From: Petaurus breviceps papuanus
Taxonomy: Eukaryota > Chordata > Mammalia > Diprotodontia > Petauridae
DNA: 64,000 nt
Assembly: GCA_028583685.1 (NCBI GenBank)
Contig: JAMXIF010001177.1
Coordinates: forward strand, 4,361,642 to 4,425,641
Reading direction: 5' to 3'
Position numbers and translations under genes: made by a program. The number at the start of each line of letters is the position of its first letter. Position 1 is the first letter of the stretch. Under the pieces are notes generated by a model. It had not been told where the DNA came from, searched no databases, and worked only from the letters and a program-made list of their open reading frames with translations. Positions 22,601 to 34,599 of this stretch are shown one piece after another.

Positions 22601-25600
22601 TGTTTATAACAAATAACATTTTTTAAAGATGGCAAGCAGGATGGTTTTCATTTTAGGAAGGCTTACTCCTGCAATGTTCCACTCCCCCACTGCTTATGAG
22701 TCTGCCCACTGTCACCTGTAAGGGATGCCTCCATGAGTCACTTCCCCTGACCCCTTTGGAGGAACTGGTCCAGTAACAGTCACCCTTCTCCCATTCAGTA
22801 TTCAAATAATAATTTCACTTGTTTTTATCAATAACATCACTCTTTGATGTAGTTTCAAAGCTACAACAAATCCCTTCTCTATTTCACTCAAGAAACAAGA
22901 AACCTGCTCAAGAGTGACTCAATTTACTCTCAAATTATCTACCAACCTAACAATAAAAAACAGAGCAAAACAAATCGTTGGGAAAAGATCAATAGCAAAC
23001 TAGTCAGTTTTCATTATGGTTCATACATGGAATTTATACACGAAGGCATCTGGGAATAGTCTTTGGAGGAGAAGGAAGGAGATTTTTCCAACAGGAGAAC
23101 ATTATCATGCATACCAACGAGTGCTTGTTAAGAGAGATCAAGGAAGGAAGTTGTGAAGCTCTTACACTCTCTTGTTTGATATCCTTTTCCCTTTTCACTG
23201 TCACTCTAAAGAAACTGCAAGTTAAGCAGAGGAAAATCAATTCTGTCCTTATATTTCCAGTCTTAACATACTGAGTCATGCTAAAATGTATACATGATTG
23301 GTACTAATGAGATTGTCATCATTGCTTTCATGTGTTTCCAGTATTCAGACACATTACTCTCATATATGAAAGAGAAGTTGCAAATATGGAGTTATTTGAT
23401 TGGGGCTAGGCAGGGTACAGAGGTAGGGAGAGGAGGATGGAGAAAACGTCCGAACATCTTGGCCTCTGTTCTCTTCTGTGAGAGGGAAACTTCCATTCCA
23501 TCTCTTCCAGGAACCAGATGCTACACCGACACTTCTCCTGAGCACTAAACATTCTGCATTTGTATCTTCATCTCTGCCATCTAAGTGCTTAGTACAGTGT
23601 AAATTAGTACAGCAAAAAATATACCTAATTAATAAATGTCTAACAAATAGATTTGAAATGAATATTTAAAAATAGGTAGATACAAAATGAATGCAAGCCA
23701 TCTTCCCATGTTGATATAACAAGCATTTATGTGTATGTATAACATACAGAGCTATAAATGTGAAATTTCTGTCAAATGAGAACAGGGGGCCAAGACACCA
23801 ACTCATGGCAGGAGGACAGATGCCCTGGGACACTGGTAAAACTGCTGTTGGGGCAGGGGGAGAGTAGCATAAGATGAATTTACCCACCCATGGCAAGTGG
23901 CAGTGTTTTAGTGTCTGCTAAATTTGGCACCCTAGGTCAACACTCTCATCACTCCACCATAGTTGCCTCTCTCATAACCTATGACCAATAGGTTGAATTG
24001 ACTGGAGATTACCAATAATTGGAAGTTTTTTTCCCAATGAGTATTCAATAGCTTCTTTCAAATTCAATATGTGTGGAAACCGAGTGATATCACAAAAGTA
24101 GCATTTCAATAGCCTTCTGTTCTGCTCTCCCTGCTGACCCATGATGACTATAACTTTTAAGGGAAAAAATAATCTTCTCACCTTAAATAATAGTATTAGA
24201 GAAAGAAGGAAGCATGAATGAGCAGATATTTAAGGAATGGGGAATTGAGCCATGCTTGTATATTTCTGAGTAATCTGAAAGCGTAACTTTATAAGGAATC
24301 TATTACCTTAATCCTGATGATTCACATCAAAAAGCAACAATCCCTCCATCTTCTAAACTAGCTGAAGTTGAAAGAAGGCTGTAGGTGATTTAAAGTTGAA
24401 CATATTTGCAAGACTGCTGAAAAGCCCTTTGAGTCTCTAAGAGAAGAAGTCAGCTTTCTCCCAAATATCAAAGTATATGAGGGCACTAATACTTCAGCAG
24501 TTTATCTGGATAATTGCTCACCAGCTCCTAGAGCCTGCCCAGAGATCATGTCCCTCAAGCCCTGAGGTTACATCTCCAGCAGTGGGCTCCAGTTAACACC
24601 AGAATTAACACAGGACCTCTTAGTATCAGAAGAGAAAGGACGAGTCAGTAACCCAGGAGGTAAAAGGAAAAGAGGATAGATAAAGGAGGAGTTGGCACTG
24701 CTGAGAAAGAGCCAAATTACAGAGCTATTGTGAAAGTAAGAAGAGTGGCTAGAAATCCCCAACTAAATGTAGTTCAGTGATAAAAGGGTACCAAATCTGA
24801 AATTTAATCTGATGTCAAAAGGTGACATCAGCAGAAAGCCTGGGAACAAAAATCATAGTGACTAGACACCACTCCCAAACCTACCAAACTCCATGACTCA
24901 GTCTCTGAAGCCAGGTCAGCACTGGGCTCTTGATCCTCTCAATGATTCTTCCCACAAACCTTTGGAAACAGGTCCACCTGCTCTTTGGATTTTCCACTCT
25001 CCCCTCTTAAGCACTCATTCACACCATTTCTTCATGTGTTTGGAAACCTAATGGTATCATAAAAATAGCATTGCAATGGCACTCCATCCTGGATCGCTTA
25101 AAGACACCATTACTTTTCATGCAGTTCCCATCATGCAATTAATTTCTGCAACAGCAGGAGAGCCTACATGTACTTGCAAACAAATAATTTTTTGCTCCAT
25201 CTACTTTATAGATGGTTTGCAAAAAAGGAAGATGATCTTTTTTTAAGGACTTGTAAACTTCTTTGTGTAATGAAAAACTGATCTTTATGATATTTCTGGG
25301 GTAGACAGGCAGAGAGGCTCTGGGTGTGGGGCTGTCTTCTGTGGTTCACATTTGGTTCATGGCACAAGACATGCCAAAGTGAACTTGGTGGTCTCAGCTC
25401 AGTGCACATGAGCGCTTGACAAACACCAGAGGACGCAGGGAAAGAAAGAAGGGGGAGAAGGCTGTCTCCCTGCTGCCCTTTTTATTGTCCCTGCTACTAT
25501 TTTTCATTATCCTCTATTGCCAAAAAGTAAATTATCAAGTTAATTTTTAGCAGCAAAGAATGTATTTTTTAAAGTCTCCTGCCCTCCTAGGATACATTTA

Positions 25601-25794
25601 TTAAAAGATTTAGAGTTCTGATTATGGGACCAGTTGTGTATAGGCTAGCACATACATTTCATTCCATTTTTTTTTAAGAGAGGAAAAAGGAAATGGAAAT
25701 GGGAAGAAAAGGAAAAAGTAAATATCTCTACTTTCTCCACTCATTTTATGGGTCTGGCATAGCTAATTCCCTACTAATAAGAAGGGAAACTAAA
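22601..25794. other. Mostly unassigned single-copy-like DNA
   Basis: About 3.2 kb without a recognised gene. A weak L2-like tail lies at 23548-23645 (TAAGTGCTTAGTACAGTGTA, TAATTAATAAATGTC). A block near 24069-24115 resembles one near 25034-25081. No promoter-like CpG cluster is present. Confidence 0.4.
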
Positions 25795-25860
25795 GAAAAA
25801 TTGACATTTACATAACACTTTAAAGACTGCAAAACCCTTTACTTCCATTGTCTCATGTTC
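25795..25860 (-). mobile_element. MIR fragment (antisense)
   Basis: TTGACATTTACATAACACTT then TAAAGACTGCAAAACCCTTT and TCCATTGTCTCATG fit the antisense MIR 3' end. Confidence 0.5.
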
Positions 25861-26269
25861 AGTCCTTCCCTGGAAATAGAGCAAACAACTTTGGCTTTCC
25901 TAGTCTAGTGGATGAGACCAACACCAGAAGGGCCAAAGTTGTCAGGTTCTCCAAGAGTGAATGATTCACCATGAGTCTACATTATTCAATGTTCTTGTGG
26001 CTGGCTGGCAGGGACGCTTGCACATGATGGCTGGGACAAAAGAACACCAAATTGTAAGTATTCTGAAAAACCGCAGAGGTTTGTAAAATGATGTACATAT
26101 CTTTGGAAGCACTTTTTTGAAACTGTTTTCTATGAGAACATAGACAGGAGAGAAGCAGTAGATGTTGAAGATACCAAAGTCATGTTTTTAATAATTCTTA
26201 CTTTCTAGGTCTCCATTATTATTAGTTGGGGGCTCAACAGGTTATAGATCACACTGTAATCATACTAAT

Positions 26270-26400
26270 AATTCAACACCAGCCCTAGAAAGGTACTGGA
26301 CAAGTCACTTCATTTCCCAGGGCTTTAGTTTCCTTATTTGTAAAAAGAAGAGGTTGGACTTTGAAGTTCTTTCCAGCTCTAGATGGATGATTCTATAATA
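26270..26400 (+). mobile_element. CORE-SINE 3' part
   Basis: TACTGGACAAGTCACTTCAT, GCTTTAGTTTCCTTATTTGT, then GGACTTTGAAGTTCTTTCCA and GCTCTAGAT match the MIR variant that ends in a TTCCAGCTCTAAAT block. Confidence 0.65.
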
Positions 26401-26459
26401 ATTATGATCTTATATACTGAATAATTCTTCATCTAAGTCAAGTCTGAGCCCAGTTATAT

Positions 26460-26602
26460 TTTCATTCATGTATATATGTATATGTAAGTATATGTGCATA
26501 TACATGTGTGTATATATGTATAGTATAAAAGTACATGTATACACATAGTATATTATATAAACATATAGTATGTAAGTACATACATACATATAGTATAAAA
26601 GC
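26460..26602. repeat. TATG/TACA low-complexity repeat
   Basis: Alternating purine-pyrimidine TATATGTA and ACATAC units in both orders. Confidence 0.85.
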
Positions 26603-27234
26603 TGAAGTCCAAACTGTGGCCTATTTCACTACATTGGTCTCAGTGATGGTTCCACACAAAGATTTCTAACACACATTATATCAGTGAACAATGGTAGTTT
26701 TATTTCCTTATAGTGTATAATTGGTCCAGTTGCCTCTTCAGTTCCTGATAAATGACTGTCCTCATTCCTTTTCTTTACTCTATCCTCCAATCAGTAGGCA
26801 AGCTTCTAGCAGCTCCTTGACTTTCTGCCACATCCCAGCATGCTCCCCCCCAACTCCAGTTAGAGCATCCCTTCTCTGGAATCAGATGACTTGGAGTAAG
26901 TTCAGCTGGTACGAGTCAGTGAGGCAGCTTTAGTCTAGAGTTAGATGAGGAGTGCAGCTACAGCATCATGAAGGCTCATTGCTTCATTATGATGGACACT
27001 GCATCTATAGTCTGGAGTAGTACAGAGAGTCCCCGCCAGTATGGCCTAACTCCCCAGAATGGACGTTAGTGGATGACCATAGGTCATTTCACATACCCAG
27101 CTGACCTGTTCTATGTCCTCTGTTACCATTATTCTCTTTGGAATTAGGTTGCCTCGTCAGTCACATTGCCTCTTTGTATCTTTGCATTTTAAGACACCCG
27201 CAGCACTTAATATCAACTGTGCTAGATTATAACC
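26603..27234. other. Unassigned non-coding stretch
   Basis: No recognised gene or repeat. Confidence 0.35.
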
Positions 27235-27388
27235 GAATAACTGAGGACCCAAAAGGCACCTTAAGAGATCATGTGATTCAACTCCCTCATTTTTGCAGAG
27301 GAGGAATCTAAGTTCCAGGGAAGTGATATGACTTGCCCAAAGTCATGCGGTGAATCACTAACAGAACCATGACTAGAGGTCAGAATAA
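27235..27388 (-). mobile_element. CORE-SINE (antisense)
   Basis: CAACTCCCTCATTTTTGCAG, AGGAGGAATCTAAGTTCCAG and TGACTTGCCCAAAGTCATGC follow the antisense order of the same MIR variant as at 26270. Confidence 0.65.
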
Positions 27389-27599
27389 CATCTCACATGT
27401 TCTTAACAATACAGCATTTTCATTGGGTCCAGGTTACAGTTGGCTTTGCCTCATTCCAAGGTAATTTCAAGATCAACAGGCTAATATTAACAAGATCTAG
27501 TTTTGAATTTTGGACCATAATCTGCCATGGTAATTATTTAGCACAAAGATACAAATACAGGGCTCATTATATATTGTTGGTTGCCTAAATTCAAAACAT

Positions 27600-28150
27600 A
27601 ATTTTTTAAAAGCTTAGACATAATAGGAAAAAAAACCTGTTAATTTGAATTATTCTTGTGCACTTTATTACATTTGCATTTTATTGACTGAAGTGCTTAG
27701 TTCAGGGGAGACTAATAACTTCAAAATAAGACTAACATTACTGTAAATTATCATTTTAGTCTCACTGTTATTTTGAAATAATGATCTTTATCCTTTTCTA
27801 TCCTGCAGTGTTTAAAACATGTGTTTTTAGTGTGTGACAGCTTGGCTAAATCAAGTCAAGTCCAAACTCTTCCCTGACACCACGTGTAAAAAAGGTGGAT
27901 TAGCTGTGGCAAAAATAGCAGTCAAACCACTAATACAAACACTGTAAATCATCAGAAAATAAAAAGGCTTTAAAAAATACACAAAGCACTGATTAGTAAT
28001 AGCTTTGCAAAGTGAATTTCAAAATGACTTGAGAATGTTTGCGTTCAGAAGATAGAGCTGCCTCCCTTCCCTTCACAAAACCCACCCCTTGGTGAGCCTC
28101 CACCGTAGTGTGCCTTATTATGAGTTCTTATTATGTCCAGTCTTCCAAAA
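27600..28150. promoter_or_regulatory. Candidate conserved non-coding element
   Basis: About 550 bases with no recognisable repeat. It holds clustered AT-rich homeodomain-like cores (TTAATTTGAATTATTC near 27640), an E-box-like CCACGTGT near 27880, and AAACCACTAATACAAACAC with Runx- and Fox-like cores near 27923. This is a hypothesis from texture and motif density only. No transcript or open frame supports a gene. Confidence 0.25.
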
Positions 28151-28279
28151 ACTTTAAAAACAATTCATCATTGTTATTTACACCAGTCAGAAAGCCTATT
28201 GACATAGAACCCTCCCATCTGTGTCTTGTGTAGATGCTGGCCATTTGTCTTCTGGATATTCATAACACACTCCTTACCA

Positions 28280-28384
28280 GAGAGTCAGCTTGGTATCCTT
28301 GAAATCAGGAAGGCTTGGGTTTGAGTCCTGCCTTGGACACATATTGGCTGAATGACCACCTGCAAGTCATTTAGCCTTTTAATG
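28280..28384 (+). mobile_element. CORE-SINE head fragment
   Basis: AAATCAGGAAGGCTTGGGTT, TGAGTCCTGCCTTGGACACA and TGCAAGTCATTTAGCCTTTT match the tRNA-related head and early core in sense orientation. Confidence 0.6.
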
Positions 28385-28499
28385 TTATAAGTGACTCTTT
28401 AAATAGGAAAGAAAGTGTCAGTAAATGAACTTACAGGTTCAGTTTTTATCTTAAGCTCATTAAAATTAATTTAATACAATAGTGAGTTAAGAGCTCCAC

Positions 28500-29068
28500 A
28501 TTAAATCCCCTCTCTGGGGATACCCATCAATTAGAGAATGGCTAAACAAGTTGTGGTATATGACTGTGATGGAATACTATTGTGCAATCAGGAATGATGA
28601 GCAGGATGGTTTCAGAAAAACCTGGGAATACTTAAAAGAAGTGATGGGAAGTGAAGTTAGCAGAATCAGAACACTGTACACAGTAAACAGCAATATCGTA
28701 TGATGATGAACTTTGCATGACTTATCTTTTCTCGGCAATCCAATGATCCAAGACAATTCTAAAAGACTTAAGAAAAGTGCTATCCACTTCCAGAGAAAGA
28801 TCTGAATGCAGATCAAAGCATACTTTAAAAAATTTATTTTTCCTGTTTGTTTTGTTCTGTGTTTCCTTTAGCAATGTGGCTAAGAGGGAAATATGCTTTG
28901 CATGATTTCACATGTATAATCTACATCAAATTGCTTGCCTTCTCAAGGTGGGGGGAAGAAGGCAGGAGAAAGGGAAGGAGGCGGAGGATTTAGAACTCAG
29001 AATTTTTAGAAATAAATGTTTAAAAATGTACATGTAATTGAGAAAAAAATTTTAAATATTTTTTTTAA
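28500..29068 (+). mobile_element. L1 LINE 3' end, 5'-truncated
   Basis: Starts in the ORF2 C-terminus (GAGAATGGCTAAACAAGTTG, then a block equal to W..MEYY in L1), runs through TGGAATACTATTGTGCAATC and ends in the polypurine 3' UTR (GGGAAGGAGGCGGAGG), AAATAAATGTTTAAAAATGT and an A/T-rich tail. About 570 bases; no coding function. Confidence 0.85.
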
Positions 29069-29311
29069 ATCCTCCCTCTGTTCATCAGGAATTCCTTCTG
29101 TGATTTCATCTCTCAAACAAACATGCTAAGCCAAACCATACTTATCCAACCTCATATTTCCTACTACTCCCCCCCAACATTAACCAATGTGACCTGGGGT
29201 GGTCTCCTCATTGATCTATCATACCATGCTCATTCCTACAAGGGTACCTATACTTATGGCATTTTCCCTGTATAGAATACTTTGTACCTTCTCTTTACCT
29301 GTCTAAATTTG

Positions 29312-29520
29312 TCAGTCAATCATTAACATTTATTATGCATCTACTTTGGGCCAGACACTATGCTAAGTGTTAGGGATACAATATGGAATAGAAAGACAGC
29401 CCCTGACCTCAAGGAGCTTATAGTCTAATGGGGGAAGACAACACACAAAAGGAAGACTGAGAGAGAAGTCCAAAGGAATACAGTCAAGTGTGAAAAGAAG
29501 AGGTGACTGGTTGGGTCCCC
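29312..29520 (-). mobile_element. L2 LINE 3' end (antisense)
   Basis: CAATCATTAACATTTATTAT, CTACTTTGGGCCAGACACTA, CCTGACCTCAAGGAGCTTAT and TCTAATGGGGGAAGACAACA are the antisense order of the L2 3' end. Confidence 0.8.
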
Positions 29521-29576
29521 TCCTGAAATGGGAGGAATCCTATTCATCTTTGAAAAACCTTTTAAGATGGTAGGCT

Positions 29577-29745
29577 GTTGTTGTTCAATCATTTTTTCAG
29601 TCCTGTCTGATTCTTCATGACCCCATTTGGGATTTTCTTGGCAAAGGTACTGGTTTGTTATTTTCTTCTCCAGCTCACTTTACAGATGAGGAAACCGAGG
29701 CAAACAGGGTTAAATGGCTTGCTTAGGGTCACACAGTTAGATGGT
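29577..29745 (-). mobile_element. Mar-1-like CORE-SINE (antisense)
   Basis: TGTTGTTCAATCATTTTTTC, GTCTGATTCTTCATGACCCC, GATTTTCTTGGCAAAGGTAC, ACAGATGAGGAAACCGAGGC and GCTTGCTTAGGGTCACACAG: BovB-like tail followed by the CORE region. Confidence 0.85.
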
Positions 29746-30251
29746 AGACTAGCCTTTTTTAAAATAAGACCCAAGTTAGACAGACAAATCAAATGAGTGG
29801 AAGGAAAAAAAATGTTGAAAAGTGGCTGAAAATTGCATTTCTTCAGAAGTCATAGATATGGATACAGGTATTGACTGTAGTAGGTCACAGCAGGAATCTG
29901 CTAATTCCAATCAAATGCACATGGACAACTCGGGAGGGAAAATAGGAAAAGCTGAGAACAAGGTACAAAAGTCCTCTATAAAAAAAAACAACAGGCAGTT
30001 TGCTAAAAGAGTTCACATCAAAACCCATGGAGAATGTATCAGCTTCAGCAAGTAAGATGGGCAAAAGGAGTAGTAGTTCCAGGAACACACAGAAATTACC
30101 CTATCTTCATTAATCTTCCATCTCCAGGTAACAACCAAATATGCATAAAATAGAGGTTCCTCTTCTTGCTAAGTGAGATGAGAAAATCTCAGGAATGCCT
30201 CTCTACAGTTTATGGATAATTATGCCTTGAAAGAATGGACACGTACATCAA
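29746..30251. other. Unassigned non-coding stretch
   Basis: A 77-codon plus frame at 29822 has no recognisable domain. No repeat identified. Confidence 0.35.
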
Positions 30252-30790
30252 TGAGACAGTCTGTCAATAAACATTTATTAAACATCTACTATGTATCAGG
30301 CACTGGGCTAAGCTCTGCAGATATAAAGAAAGGCAAATAACAGTCCCTGCTCTCAGGGAAATCATTATTGAGTGAGAGGACAACATGCCAACAACTATGT
30401 ACAAACAAGATATATACAGGATAAAGTGGTGGGGAAGGCGAGAGAGACTCAGACAGCAGGGTCTAAGATTAAGGAAAATTGAAAAAAGCTTCTTATAGGA
30501 GGTGGGTCTTTAGCTGAGACTTGAAGGAATGAACAGAAGCCAGAAGATGGAGATAGACATGAGGAAGGAAAGCATTCCAAACATGGGAGACAGCCAGGGA
30601 AAATGCCCAGAGTCAGAAGATAGAGTGTTGTGTGTGAGGAAGAGAAGTCAGTGTGATTAGATCACAGGGTATATGGAAGGGAGTAAGGCATAAGAAAACT
30701 GGGAAGATAAGGAAGACCAGTTTATGAAGGGTTTTAAAAGCCAAAGGGGATTTTATGTTTGATCCTTAGAGGAAAATGCCAGCTCCATCC
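30252..30790 (-). mobile_element. L2 LINE 3' region (antisense, about 540 bp)
   Basis: Begins CTGTCAATAAACATTTATTA and continues through AGTCCCTGCTCTCAGGGAA, GAGACTTGAAGGAATGAACA, GAAAGCATTCCAAACATGGG and GAAGGGTTTTAAAAGCCAAA. This is the antisense L2 order extending well upstream of the 3' tip. Confidence 0.8.
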
Positions 30791-31159
30791 TTACAGGTTG
30801 TTAATTTTCCTTAAAAGACGTTGTCATTCCTTAAGAGTTTGTTAGCTTAGACAGTTAATGTCATTTCCTCATCTCCTGAAACAAAACAGCCGTGAAGACC
30901 TAGGGGTGTAGGAAGGGGTTTTGGAGGTTTTTCCCCAGCTGAATCAACCCAAGGTGCCCTTGTTGAAAATCCTTCTATGGCTGTGACTACCACTTTTGTT
31001 AACTGTTGAATGACTTATGAGTGTCTCATAGCAAAGTTAAACTAATGGAGTTCTGGCTTCACTTAGGCCATGCCCAGAACATGGTGATTTTGCTCAGTTG
31101 GATTCACTGCCAAGTTTTATCTAGACTGAAGTGACCCCCACCACTTCTTTCTGCTTTGT
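30791..31159. other. Unassigned non-coding stretch
   Basis: No recognised feature. Confidence 0.35.
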
Positions 31160-31320
31160 GAGATGATAATGTAATTATCTATCATACTTCTACATAAGAT
31201 TTTATAGATGAGTTTATATTTTAATATATTGTGGAAGGAAGGAGGTAGGGAGTAAGGGAAGGAAGGAGGAGAGAAGGAAGGAAGGAAGGAAGGAAGGAAG
31301 GAAGGAAGGAAGGAAGGAAA
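31160..31320. repeat. 55-bp block plus (GGAA)n, copy A
   Basis: The segment 31181-31235, beginning ATCATACTTCTACATAAG and ending AATATATTGTGGA, is identical to 34963-35017. Each copy runs straight into a GGAA tract (here to 31320). Upstream, GAGATGATAATG...AATTATC is also related to the sequence before copy B. Confidence 0.9.
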
Positions 31321-31321
31321 T

Positions 31322-31558
31322 GAGAATTTCTTAGATGTCTATGTGCTTTACAATTATTATTTCTTTTGATCCTCACAACAACCCTGAGGTAGGTGCTATT
31401 TATTATTATCCCCATTTTACAGTAGAGGAAACTGAGGCAGACAGAGGTTAATTGATTTGCCCAGAGGTTGAATGACAGCTAGTAAATGTCTGAGGTCATA
31501 TTTGAACTCCTGTGTTCTTAACTACAAGCCCGCGCTCTGTGCCCTATGGTGCCACCTA
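31322..31558 (-). mobile_element. MIR-type CORE-SINE (antisense)
   Basis: TGCTTTACAATTATTATTTC, GATCCTCACAACAACCCTGA, CCATTTTACAGTAGAGGAAA, TTGATTTGCCCAGAGGTTGA and a degraded tRNA-like end GTGCCACCTAGTT. Nearly complete. Confidence 0.8.
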
Positions 31559-31802
31559 GTTATCTAGATTGCCTAGCTGCTTCTGTGTTCTATCAAATCA
31601 GTCAAATGTTCTTGACTGAGGCACTTATTGTGGGCTCTTTTAAGTCCTTATTTTAGCCATTAATTTATATTAGTTTAACTTCTTGAAATCATTATAGTGG
31701 CAGCAGTCATCAAAACTACTTGGTACTGACAGGAACAGAGTAGTGGATCAATGGAATAGATTGGGTACATGAGACTCAGCAGTCAATGACTATAGTAATC
31801 TA

Positions 31803-32758
31803 GTGTTTGATAAACCCAAAGACCCCAGTTTTGGGGATAAGAACTCACTATTTGACAAAAACTGCTGGGAAAACTGTAATATAGTATGGCAGAAACTGGA
31901 CATAGTCCATTATCTAACACTGTATAACAAAACCAAGTCTAAATGGGTGCACAATCTAGGTATAAAGGCTGATATTGTAAGCAATCTGGGAAAGCAAGGA
32001 ATACTTTACCTGTCAGATTTATGGAGAAGAGAAGACTTTATGACTATAAAAGAATTAGAGAGCATTATAAAATGCAATTTTATATTTGAAGTTGAAAAGT
32101 TTCTGTACAAAGCCAGTGTAACCAAGATTAAGAGGGAAGTGGGAAATTGGGATAGAAATTTTACAACTAGTGTCTCTGATAAAGGACTCATTTCTAAAAT
32201 ATACAGAGAATTGAGTCAAATCTATAAGAATACAAGTCATTTGCCAATTGATAAATGGTCAAAGGATGTGAACAGGTAATTTTCAGAGGTAGAAATTAAA
32301 GATATCTATAAGTATATGAAAAATGCTCTAAATCACTATTGATTAGAGAAATGCAAATCAAAACAATTCTGAGGTACCACATCTCACCAGTCCAATTGGC
32401 TAAGATGACAAAACAAGAAAATGACAAAGGCTGGAGAGGATGTAGAAAAATTGGAACACTAATGCATTGTTGCTGCAGCTGTGAACTGATTCAACCATTC
32501 TGGAGAGCAATCTGGAACTATGCCCAAAGGGCTATAAATAATTGCATACCCTTTGACCCAGTAATACCACTTCTAGGGTTGTATCCCAAAGAGATAAATA
32601 GAAGTGGGAGGAAGACCCATGTATACAAAAATATTTATTGTACCTCTTTATGTGGTGGCAAAGAATTGGAAATTAAGGGTATGCCCATCAATTGGGAGAT
32701 GGCTAAACAAGCTGTGGTATATGAATGTAATAGAATGCTATTGTTCTGTAAGAAATGA
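31803..32758 (+). pseudogene. L1 ORF2 C-terminal remnant
   Basis: Two adjoining open stretches of 158 and 139 codons cover the ORF2p C-terminal segment, including the zinc-knuckle-like Cys region (WRGCRKIGTLMHCCCSC). The intact protein is about 1,200 to 1,300 residues with endonuclease and RT. Neither domain is present here because of 5' truncation, so it cannot mobilise itself. A frame change lies between 32279 and 32339. Confidence 0.85.
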
Positions 32759-32765
32759 GGAGCAG

Positions 32766-33050
<285 letters not shown>

Positions 33051-33791
33051 AAGCAGATGGACTTCATATTTACCTGGAGAGACTTATACAAACAGATGCA
33101 TAGTGAGAAGAGCAGAACAAGGAGAAATTTGTACACAATTACAGACACAACATATGTGTGACAATCAACTTTGATAGACTGGACTCTTCTCAGCAATGCA
33201 GGGTTATAAGACAGTAACTCCAAAAGACTCGTGATGGAAGGAGATATCTACATTCAGAGAAATAACTAGAAAGAACTGAGTTTGAATCCAGATTGAAGCA
33301 AATTACCTACTCTTTTTCTTTTTCTTGTTTGGTTTTGATTCCTCTTTCCCATTGTTCACTCCATCTGATACAATCCTTCTTTACAACTTGACTAATGTCT
33401 AATGTGAAATCATTTGCAGATCCTATACTTGATTGCATGCCACCATGGGAGGGAGGGGGAGAGAGGGAGAAGGAGAAAATTTGAAACTCAAGGGACTGTG
33501 GAACTGAATCTTGTAAACTAAAAGTAAACAAAGTAATAAAGAAAATAAATAATAAAAAATGGTGACAAAAAGCTAAAAAAAAAAAAGAAATCATTATAGT
33601 GGGTGTCAATGTCACCTCTGTTCTCTATTTCATATTTTCTATATGCCATGTCTTTTCTTCATTGCTCTTCTTTCATCTTGAGCATCATAAATACTGATCT
33701 TCACTAACAAGTCAATAGTCTAGTTGTGTACAAAAAGCCGTGATACCTCTCATGACCATAATAAGTTGTTTTTCCTGTCTACTAAAAATGT

Positions 33792-33983
33792 AATCAATTT
33801 CATCCTTTTTTTTTTCTTTTTGGAGGGGGTAAGGCAAGGCAATTGGGGTCAAGTGACTTGCCCAAAATCACACGGCTATTAAATGTTATGTGCCTGAGGC
33901 CGGATTTGAACTAGCTTCTTCTGACTCCAGGGCCAGGGCTCCATTCACTGTGCCACCTAGCCACCCCAAATCAATTTCATTCT
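33792..33983 (-). mobile_element. tRNA-derived SINE, type A (antisense), inside RTE
   Basis: The body at 33807-33968 runs from a T-rich tail to CACCTAGCCACCCC. Flanks AATCAATTTCATCCT (33792-33806) and AATCAATTTCATTCT (33969-33983) match 14/15. Confidence 0.92.
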
Positions 33984-34599
33984 TAAGGATATTATTTATT
34001 TCTTGCCATGTTCAATACCTATCCATTGTTTTAGAAAAATTTTAAGAAAAAATATATTTGTGATATAGAGGGTTGAGGCTTTGATGTAATCAACAAGTCT
34101 CTGGCCTCTCATTTCTTTTTCTTGAACCATAATTTCCCATATATTTCTTTCTATCCTCACCTTTTCCCATTTTTTAAATGAAGTCACCAAGTATCAGAGT
34201 ACACGTTGATTTGATTTGATTTGGAGGATCTTAACAAGTTCTTTATCAAATTTCTCCACCACTTCATCCATAGCAAACAGTGTTGGTATATAAACTGCAA
34301 TTATTTTTATGAGTCTTTTTGCAAATATTTTTCATTGGCATGACCAAATGTCACATAAAAACATATTTTTTTTTAGCTTTGGGGCATATGATAAAACCTA
34401 CTATACCCATTCCTTTATTTGCCTTTCCAGGTAGTACTTGTGATTCACCTTTCCCTTTAGCTGCAAATTCCTTCTTTCTTCTGCTTTTATTTATGGCAAG
34501 AATATCAAGATTCATATGATTTAGCTCCTTTGGCAATGTTTCCATTCATTAGTACTCTATATGTGAGACCCTTGTCCAGTGACCCAAAGTCCAGTGGAA

